Below are positions 7,873-12,840 of a stretch of 12,840 nucleotides of DNA, one piece after another. The stretch's first letter is position 1, and each line of letters begins with the position of its first letter. The stretch comes from Planctomycetota bacterium. Its GTDB lineage: Bacteria > Planctomycetota > Phycisphaerae > WQYP01. Location of the stretch: contig JAJZNY010000150.1 in NCBI GenBank assembly GCA_021852245.1, positions 1 through 12,840 on the forward strand, read 5' to 3'. The position numbers and the translations under genes were made by a program. Under the pieces are notes generated by a model. It saw nothing but the letters and a program-made list of their open reading frames with translations, was not told where the DNA came from and ran no database searches.

Positions 7873-9037
7873 GCAGATCGGAAAGCGACACCATTCTGAA
7901 GCTGCCGCCGGTCGATTTGGCCAGTTTTCTGAGCTCTCGCCTTTCCCCGTCAATTGAAATGACGTCAATGATCTGGCCTTGGTGTATGGCCGGACGGACA
8001 GCGGTAAGAAGACCTGCGGGAGCAAGGATTTTTTGAGTCGTGAAGATATTCTGCTCTGCTCCTATCTTGAGCGTGCGAATGATCATTTTGGTCATCGATG
8101 TGCTGCCGTAAGGAGAATAGGCCAGAAGCAAATGAAAAACCTTTTTTTTGTCGGTTGCCGTCAGCCATCCTTTGGAAGGATAAAGCTTCAGGCCGGCGGG
8201 GGTCCATACCGCAATCCTGACCTGAGACGCGGACGGGAGCCGATTGATGGTTTTTTTTAATATGGATACCAGGACATTAAAACTCCCGACGTTGGCGGAA
8301 GAGCCATCGAGAGAAAATATGACCTTCCCGGATTTAATGGGTATGCCCAGGAAGTCAACCGTCGTAACCGGTGGCACCTTGGGGTGAGTCTGATGAGCGG
8401 CTGAAGGCGCAGAAGAGGAATGGCTAACCGCAAAAAGCGCCCAGACAAGAATGACGACCACAATCAGCAGGACAACTGCAGCCGCGACCGCATAAACCCA
8501 GATGGGCAGATTGGCGAGTTTGCGGCGGCCAATGTCTGCACGCCGCCCCGGATCGTGGGAATCGCCGCGGGCCTGCACCTTGCCCGGCTGCCGACGGGGT
8601 GCGGGGGATTGCGAGCGTCGAATGCCGCTGGATATCCCGATATCCGGCGTGGGCGGCGTGGCGGGACGCTGCGCGAGGCGCTCCGTGAGTGGCGACTCGG
8701 GCCGACTCGGGCGCAGAGCACCGCTGCCGGCGAATGCCCCGGTTGATTCCGGACGAACCGGTCGATGGGATGAGGGAATATCTGGCGTCTCAGGCCGGTC
8801 CGAATGAGGCCGGTTGGTGTGGGATGCCGAAGCATCACCAGCGCTGCCTGACACCGACGCGGCCTTGTTCTTAGGTGCGGCCGGCTCGGCCGGGCGCGAT
8901 TTCTGCACCTCCCGGTTATCGGTCATGGGTACTCGAAGAAGAGCACCGCACTGACTGCAACGACAGACACCACCGCGAAATCCGTCGTCAAGCTCCAGCA
9001 CCTTCCCACATTGATGACATTGAACGAGCAGTGCCAA
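7868..9037 (-). CDS. Zinc-ribbon membrane protein with VWA-like domain
   Basis: This 389-residue protein has four parts. Residues 1-36 form a zinc ribbon: CHQC (7-10), then CRCSQC (25-30). Residues 40 to about 175 are a low-complexity, Pro/Ser/Arg-rich linker, probably disordered. A transmembrane helix spans about 178-204. The C-terminal part (about 237-389) looks like a von Willebrand A domain: KVIFSLDGSSAN begins with a strand and a MIDAS-like DGSSA (244-248), GSTSMTKMIIRTL fits the second MIDAS loop, and IIDVISIDGE plus LAKSTGGSF close the fold. The last Ser of DxSxS is Ala and no TDG-like Asp is seen, so metal binding is probably lost. The start is TTG 9037, six bases after GGAG (9044-9047), giving MALLVQCHQCG; a TTG at 9055 is also in frame. 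It starts 23 bases after the LysM gene and probably shares its operon. The VWA call is by pattern. Confidence 0.8.
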   Translation of the reverse strand: MALLVQCHQCGKVLELDDGFRGGVCRCSQCGALLRVPMTDNREVQKSRPAEPAAPKNKAASVSGSAGDASASHTNRPHSDRPETPDIPSSHRPVRPESTGAFAGSGALRPSRPESPLTERLAQRPATPPTPDIGISSGIRRSQSPAPRRQPGKVQARGDSHDPGRRADIGRRKLANLPIWVYAVAAAVVLLIVVVILVWALFAVSHSSSAPSAAHQTHPKVPPVTTVDFLGIPIKSGKVIFSLDGSSANVGSFNVLVSILKKTINRLPSASQVRIAVWTPAGLKLYPSKGWLTATDKKKVFHLLLAYSPYGSTSMTKMIIRTLKIGAEQNIFTTQKILAPAGLLTAVRPAIHQGQIIDVISIDGERRELRKLAKSTGGSFRMVSLSDLQ

Positions 9038-9060
9038 AGAAATCTCCAGGAGCAAATTCC

Positions 9061-10023
9061 CTAGGGTCGTATCCGTACAACCGAAAAGGTCGGATTCAAC
9101 ATTCGCACCAATTCCGCCAACGAATGCGTCGTCATGACCAGATCGATGTTCGGCGAATCCACATTACTCATTTTAACCGTTTCCTGCCTGCCATGAATCC
9201 GCCCCGCGAGCGTCATACCGATAAATTCAGGCATTCCCTGAACCGGCGCCGAGAGCGATGAACGCGCCACCGAATAATCACCGGGCCGGGGATTTATGAC
9301 GCCGGGTATTTTCATCCGGTAGCTTAACACAAATTGGTGATGAAGGAGTATGTCGATGCGGTGATGCGAGAGGTCAATGTGTGCATCAAACGGACCGAGG
9401 ATAACCAGGAGCCAACTGCCTGCCCGCATATCGCGCGGATTGAGCAGAGGATTCAGCTTCAGGAGCATGGCCGGCGTGATACGATAGAGATGAGCAATGC
9501 GTTCCAGTGTGGCACCGGGTGGTACTTCGATGAGTCGAATCCACGGATCATGCGGATACGCGACCCCGGCAAGCAGCGTGTGGGTATTTATTTTTGAAAG
9601 CCATTTTCTTATGGAGCGCGCAACTTCCGTTTGATGGCCGGCAACAATTTGCCAGGCTCGCTCAAAGCGAAATCGGGCCGAGATTAAATGGTGCTCATCG
9701 GCGAGACGTATTCCCTGTCTGAGGAATTGCTGTGCGGCACGGAGTTCAGCAGGGGAAATGGGGTGCGGAGGTTTCTGCGCGGCAAGCTCGGTGTCTGGAG
9801 GTACGGGCGGCGAGGATGATACGTTGATTTCCGGGGATGTGGTTACGACCGCGACTTTTGCAGCAGCAGCTTTGTGGTGCGATCGGTGCTTGCTATGGAG
9901 TTGGCCGACAATCTGCCGACGCACCTGCCATATCTGATATCCCCCCCACAAGATGAGCACCGCGACGACCATCCAAAGCCATCGCTCGCGCCCCTGCGAG
10001 TTACGCCGTCTACCCTTTGCCAT
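9061..10023 (-). CDS. Membrane-anchored LysM protein with Cys-less L,D-transpeptidase (YkuD)-like domain
   Basis: This 320-residue protein has a basic N-terminus, one transmembrane helix (about 14-31) and a linker rich in Ala, Pro and Ser (50-90). A helical stretch with TPR-like character follows (90-145), then a LysM module (about 161-208: IRLIEVPPGATLERIAHLY, then KLNPLLNPRDMRAGSWLLV) that should bind peptidoglycan. Residues 209-320 follow the YkuD plan: GPFDAHIDLSHHRIDILL, then PGDYSV, FIGM and GRIHG (274-278). In active enzymes a GCIRM-like loop with the catalytic Cys comes next; here the aligned part reads SPNIDLVM and the whole protein has no cysteine. It is therefore probably a non-catalytic cell-wall binding or scaffold protein. 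ATG 10023 has GGAG (10028-10031) four bases upstream. The zinc-ribbon/VWA-like gene follows 23 bases downstream. Confidence 0.82.
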   Translation of the reverse strand: MAKGRRRNSQGRERWLWMVVAVLILWGGYQIWQVRRQIVGQLHSKHRSHHKAAAAKVAVVTTSPEINVSSSPPVPPDTELAAQKPPHPISPAELRAAQQFLRQGIRLADEHHLISARFRFERAWQIVAGHQTEVARSIRKWLSKINTHTLLAGVAYPHDPWIRLIEVPPGATLERIAHLYRITPAMLLKLNPLLNPRDMRAGSWLLVILGPFDAHIDLSHHRIDILLHHQFVLSYRMKIPGVINPRPGDYSVARSSLSAPVQGMPEFIGMTLAGRIHGRQETVKMSNVDSPNIDLVMTTHSLAELVRMLNPTFSVVRIRP

Positions 10024-10098
10024 GCAACTCCAAACCGCGCTGTGGAATTATTCCGGATGCCATGAGTAATCCGAGAATCCGATCAAATAATAGGAGTT

Positions 10099-10201
10099 TT
10101 GCGGTCGGCGGCAAGCGTCCGGGATTTGAACCCACGCACCCATGCCAGCTTAAGGCGGAATGTGATGGGGCCGGGCATTGGTTTCTCGGCATCCGCCGCA
10201 A
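10099..10201 (-). ncRNA. Candidate structured RNA downstream of the 5-FCL gene, family unknown
   Basis: On the minus strand TTGCGGCGG (10201-10193) pairs with CCG-A-CCGCAA (10108-10099), a 9-bp closing stem with one bulged A. Inside, ATGCC can pair with GGCAT, and a hairpin at 10115-10137 has GCGTGGG and CCC-gg-ACGC around the loop TTCAAAT. That loop and its three closing GC pairs match a tRNA T-arm, but no acceptor or anticodon arm exists, so it is not a tRNA. The element starts two bases after the cyclo-ligase stop codon and ends about 75 bases before the LysM start. 6S RNA often lies beside the cyclo-ligase gene or rarA in other bacteria, so a divergent 6S RNA is one option; a leader element of the LysM gene is another. 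It is shorter than 6S RNA usually is. Confidence 0.4.
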
Positions 10202-10203
10202 CA

Positions 10204-10779
10204 CTACCGAAGCGGTTTCACGCGCAGCACCTCTTGATCCGTAACAATCATCTGCAGAGAAACGTCATGCGGCTCCATCGGAATTTCCGGTCTGCATTGT
10301 TCGTGAAATGCCAAGGCCGTCCGCAGAGCCGATAGATCCCGCAGTGAGAGGAAACGATCGTAGAATCCCTTGCCCCGACCGAGCCGCTCACCCGCAAAAC
10401 CGAACGCCAATCCGGGGGTTACGACCAGATCAATCCGGCCAATATCAAATGGCTCTCCCCCCAATGGCTGCCGGATACCCGTGAGTTGCGGATCGTCACA
10501 ACCTTCGAAACTTTGCACCGCCATGGGTGTCATCTGTCGCTGATTCCAATCCACCAAGGGCAGCAGTAATTGTTTTGAGGACTGCAAGACGGCGTTCGCC
10601 AGCAAACCAACATCAAGCTCCCCCGGCATGGGCAGATAGAGCATCACATTACGGGCGGACTGGAATTCCGCCGTGTGAATCATCTGTTCACAGGCAGCCT
10701 GCGATTTAACCGCCCGTTGTGCCGACGGAATCGCCTGCAGGACAGATTTCATGAATCTTCGATATTCCGATTTGGTCAT
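10204..10779 (-). CDS. ygfA: 5-formyltetrahydrofolate cyclo-ligase
   Basis: This 191-residue cytosolic enzyme uses ATP to turn 5-formyltetrahydrofolate into 5,10-methenyltetrahydrofolate, returning stored folate to one-carbon metabolism. The family core is clear: VMLYLPMPGELDV (45-57), GIRQP (101-105), DLVVTPGLAFGFAGERLG (117-134) and RGKGFYDRFL (135-144), which form the ATP and folate site, then LAFHEQ (156-161), IPMEPHD (166-172) and IVTDQEVLR (178-186). Length is normal. The ATG at 10779 overlaps the rarA stop codon in an ATGA, so translation is probably coupled and rarA and this gene form an operon. The stop is followed two bases later by the candidate structured RNA. Confidence 0.94.
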   Translation of the reverse strand: MTKSEYRRFMKSVLQAIPSAQRAVKSQAACEQMIHTAEFQSARNVMLYLPMPGELDVGLLANAVLQSSKQLLLPLVDWNQRQMTPMAVQSFEGCDDPQLTGIRQPLGGEPFDIGRIDLVVTPGLAFGFAGERLGRGKGFYDRFLSLRDLSALRTALAFHEQCRPEIPMEPHDVSLQMIVTDQEVLRVKPLR

Positions 10780-12128
10780 GGCCGCGTGTCGCTCTCATTG
10801 GGGGGTGTGTCGGGCTTATTTCGGCGCCGGGCGAGAAACTCAGCAAAACGCTTTTCCACCCCCCTGTCAGTAGGAAAATAAAATTGGAGCTTACTTCCCA
10901 GATAATCCTGATCGACCCAGCCGTCCGGATAGTCATGCGGATAGCGATAACCGGTATGGCCGCGCTGGGCCGCCCCGGCATAATGAGTATCACGCAGATG
11001 CGGCGGCACGGGAATCGAAGTACCGTTGCGCACGGCATCCATGGCGGCGTCGATGGCACAGATAGCCGAATTGCTCTTTTCACTGCATGCAAGATAAATC
11101 ACCGTCTGGGCCAGCGGGATGCGGGCCTCGGGCATACCGAGAAATTCCACCATCTGAACCATCGCCGCTGCGATGGACAGGGCTGCGGGCTGCGCGTTGC
11201 CAATATCTTCACTGGCGGCGATCGCGATGCGCCGAGCGATAAAACGCACATCCTGCGAGGCCACTAATAATTTAGCGAGCCAGTAAATCGCGGCGTCCGG
11301 GTCGCTGCCGCGGATACTTTTAATCAGGGCACTGGTGATGTCGTAATGTTCGTCGCCCGACGGATCGAAATAGATCGGCCGCACCTGCTGGGCCTCGCGG
11401 ATATCGGCGGCGGCTAACGGCGTATTCTCTTTTGCCCGCAGAGTGGCCAGTTCCACGGCAGTTTCCAATGTTGAAAGCGCCCGCCGGGCATCGCCGTCAC
11501 TCTGTGATGCCAGCAGCTCGAGAGCGTCATCGGCCAAGGTCACCGGATGATGATTTTCAACAGTGCGGTCATCGAGCTTTGCCAGTGCCTGCCGAATCAC
11601 CGCCGCAATATCAGCTGCGGTGAGGGGTTTGAATTCAAAAAGCCTGCAGCGTGAGATGAGGGGCGCGTTGATGGCAAAAAATGGGTTTTGCGTGGTCACG
11701 CCCAGAATCGTAATAATTCCGGATTCGACATCGGGCAGGAGAATATCCTGCTGGGCCCGGTTAAAGCGGTGTATTTCATCAATAAATAAGATCGTGCCGC
11801 ACCCGGTCTGCTCCAGCAGGGTTTTGGCGCCGGCAATGATTTCCCGCACCTGCGGAATACCGGCGGAAACCGCGTTGATCGACACGAATTTACGCCGCGT
11901 GCGCGCCTGAATCAGGCGGGCTACCGATGTCTTCCCGCACCCGGGCGGGCCGAAAAGGATAGCGCTGCCAAGCGAATCGCTTTCAATCAGCAGCCGCAGA
12001 GGCGCCCCCGGCGCAAGCAGATGTTCCTGACCGACAAAGTCGTCGAGCGTCGACGGGCGGAGCTTGGCAGCAAGCGGCAGGACTTTCTCGCGGCGTTGCT
12101 GTCTGTGCGTTTCAAAGAGATCTGACAT
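10776..12128 (-). CDS. rarA: Replication-associated recombination protein A (RarA/MgsA) AAA+ ATPase
   Basis: This 450-residue clamp-loader-like ATPase acts at stalled replication forks. The N-terminal LAAKLRPSTLDDFVGQEHLL (19-38) is typical of RarA. Walker A is GPPGCGKTS (60-68), Walker B is ILFIDEIHRFN (113-123), sensor 1 lies in GVTTQNPFF (143-151), and the arginine finger is in SRCR (159-162). E. coli RarA has TTENP where this protein has TTQNP. The C-terminal half has the RarA marks ISALIKSIRGSDPDAA-like (TSALIKSIRGSDPDAAIYWL), FIARRIAIAASEDIG, and VPPHLRD followed by the GYRYPHDYPDGW motif that ends the family. The ATG at 12128 has GGAG (12134-12137) five bases upstream. It is the first gene of the minus-strand run and overlaps the cyclo-ligase gene by four bases. 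Confidence 0.96.
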   Translation of the reverse strand: MSDLFETHRQQRREKVLPLAAKLRPSTLDDFVGQEHLLAPGAPLRLLIESDSLGSAILFGPPGCGKTSVARLIQARTRRKFVSINAVSAGIPQVREIIAGAKTLLEQTGCGTILFIDEIHRFNRAQQDILLPDVESGIITILGVTTQNPFFAINAPLISRCRLFEFKPLTAADIAAVIRQALAKLDDRTVENHHPVTLADDALELLASQSDGDARRALSTLETAVELATLRAKENTPLAAADIREAQQVRPIYFDPSGDEHYDITSALIKSIRGSDPDAAIYWLAKLLVASQDVRFIARRIAIAASEDIGNAQPAALSIAAAMVQMVEFLGMPEARIPLAQTVIYLACSEKSNSAICAIDAAMDAVRNGTSIPVPPHLRDTHYAGAAQRGHTGYRYPHDYPDGWVDQDYLGSKLQFYFPTDRGVEKRFAEFLARRRNKPDTPPNESDTRP

Positions 12129-12189
12129 GGCGGCTCCAGCGTGCCTATCACGGCAATACCGTATAGATGATATCAGACCTCAAAAATAT

Positions 12190-12199
12190 ACCACAGAGG
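12190..12199 (+). repeat. Degenerate ACCRCAGRRG repeat, copy 1
   Basis: ACCACAGAGG, close to the ACCACAGAG-type sequence common at gene borders in many genomes. It agrees with copies 2 and 3 at the ACC, CAG and final G positions. Confidence 0.3.
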
Positions 12200-12346
12200 C
12201 GATTCGCGGCGGCGGAGACGGATATGAAGACGATCTCGAGGGGCGGCAATTTTTCCGGGCGGCCGCGCCGGCAGAAAGGTGAGAGTAGAAAATAGACAGG
12301 TGAGCGCGCATGGGTCGTGCGATGCGCGACGGTAAGTGCTTTTTGC

Positions 12347-12367
12347 ACCGCAGGGGACGCAGGGGAC
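12347..12367 (+). repeat. Repeat copy 2 with perfect tandem of GCAGGGGAC
   Basis: ACCGCAGGGG (12347-12356) is the second copy of the decamer. It runs into two adjacent identical 9-mers, GCAGGGGAC, at 12350-12358 and 12359-12367. Confidence 0.4.
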
Positions 12368-12447
12368 AGGCGGCGGCGGCGCCCGCAGCAGGTGAAAGTG
12401 AAGCAAGCATGCTTCATGCTGGCGCAAGATGTCAGTAGCTGCTTTTC

Positions 12448-12457
12448 ACCGCAGGAG
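12448..12457 (+). repeat. Degenerate ACCRCAGRRG repeat, copy 3
   Basis: ACCGCAGGAG, preceded by TTTTC, while copy 2 is preceded by TTTTGC. It lies 10 bases beyond the stop codon of the GH3 gene. Confidence 0.3.
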
Positions 12458-12467
12458 TGCGCGGAGA

Positions 12468-12840
12468 TTAATCAAGCTCCGCATGCAAGCGATGCTTGTC
12501 GTCCATGGATGATGTGCCGACAAACACACTGAAGGTTCCCGGCGGTGAAACAAATTCACGGCGCGACTCGTCCCAGTAGTAAAACGCCTGCTGGGTACGA
12601 GGCAGATCAAATTCCACCTTCACCTTTTTGCCGGCGGGGATATGCACACGCTTGAAGGCAACGAGTTGCTTGTTTGGGCGTTTGATGCCGGGCACCTGCG
12701 GCGGTGTGATGTAACACTGGACAATTTCATCCCCATCCACGTTGCCGGTGTTCGCCACATCTACAGAAACTTTCATGGATCGACTGGCCGTGAGGCGGTG
12801 CGAACTGAGTTTCAGATTGCTGTAGTGCCAGGTGGTGTAG
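12468..12840 (-). CDS. GH3 family glycoside hydrolase, C-terminal fibronectin III-like domain (5' end outside window)
   Basis: The visible 123 residues are the C-terminal Fn3-like domain of a GH3 enzyme such as a beta-glucosidase or beta-xylosidase. The open frame enters from the window edge as YTTWHYSNLKLSS, which fits the GLSYTTFEYSNLKLS junction of GH3 proteins; the ATG at 12776 is internal, not the start. Then come VDVANTGNVDGDEIVQCYI, the RP-x3-L-x2-FKRV pattern (KRPNKQLVAFKRVHIPAGKK) and PGTFSVFVGTSS, all marks of this domain. The (beta/alpha)8 and sandwich domains with the catalytic residues lie outside, so sugar specificity cannot be told. The stop is TAA at 12468-12470. A signal peptide, if any, is not visible. 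Confidence 0.88.
   Translation of the reverse strand, partial: YTTWHYSNLKLSSHRLTASRSMKVSVDVANTGNVDGDEIVQCYITPPQVPGIKRPNKQLVAFKRVHIPAGKKVKVEFDLPRTQQAFYYWDESRREFVSPPGTFSVFVGTSSMDDKHRLHAELD

Larger units (their letters stand above)
12129..12467. other. Intergenic region upstream of rarA with short degenerate repeats
   Basis: These 339 bases lie between rarA and the end of the GH3 gene, both on the minus strand, so they should hold the GH3 terminator and the rarA promoter. No convincing -35/-10 pair was found. Visible structure: three ACC(A/G)CAG(A/G/)-type decamers (12190, 12347, 12448), a perfect tandem of GCAGGGGAC (12350-12367), and a 6-bp hairpin AGCATG-CTT-CATGCT (12406-12420) that could end GH3 transcription but has no T-run. 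Overlapping minus-strand open frames at 12148-12427 have no recognisable product. Confidence 0.55.

Noticed and set aside
10099..10201. A complete tRNA gene suggested by the T-arm-like GGG-TTCAAAT-CCC on the minus strand
   Set aside because: The T stem is only three pairs before a bulge, no 7-bp acceptor stem pairs with the upstream sequence, and no anticodon arm can be drawn at the right distance. It was kept only as a structured RNA candidate.
12148..12427. Three overlapping minus-strand frames upstream of rarA
   Set aside because: They are short, low in complexity, lack ribosome sites, and cover the same bases in different frames.

Overview
The window looks like an ordinary chromosomal stretch of a moderately GC-rich Gram-negative bacterium, most likely a planctomycete of the Phycisphaerae type. 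This assignment is inferred from gene content: a TIGR03790-family protein, a membrane protein joining a zinc ribbon to a VWA-like domain, and a LysM/YkuD-like envelope protein, alongside frequent TTG starts. No rRNA, complete tRNA, CRISPR array, transposase or phage gene is visible.

Layout. At 1-1164 (minus) lies the N-terminal part of a 67K-type signal peptide peptidase SppA, cut by the window edge. It is divergent from nadB (L-aspartate oxidase, 1413-3062, plus), which is followed by a YqgE/AlgH-family gene (3124-3681, plus). A 333-base gap without a convincing gene separates these from a small two-helix membrane protein with an NTF2-like tail (4015-4590, minus). Divergent from it is a tight pair: an M20-family amidohydrolase (4842-6050) and a secreted TIGR03790-family protein (6052-7815), one base apart.

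From 7868 to 12128 everything runs on the minus strand. In order of transcription: rarA (replication-associated recombination ATPase), a 5-formyltetrahydrofolate cyclo-ligase gene overlapping rarA by ATGA, a short intergenic stretch that folds into a candidate structured RNA, a membrane-anchored LysM/YkuD-like protein with no cysteine at all, and a zinc-ribbon/transmembrane/VWA-like protein. The convergent ends of the TIGR03790 and VWA-like genes share an 11-bp inverted repeat holding both stop codons. After a 339-base gap with degenerate short repeats, the window ends inside the 3' end of a GH3 glycoside hydrolase gene (12468-12840, minus).

How the genes fit together. nadB serves NAD synthesis; rarA and the cyclo-ligase are housekeeping genes translated in a coupled way; SppA, the LysM/YkuD-like protein and the VWA-like protein act in or at the envelope; the GH3 enzyme suggests glycan degradation. 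The most unusual items are the apparently inactive L,D-transpeptidase relative paired with a zinc-ribbon/VWA-like protein that also appears to lack a complete metal site, the structured intergenic RNA candidate with a T-arm-like hairpin next to rarA and the cyclo-ligase gene, and the hairpin built from two stop codons.
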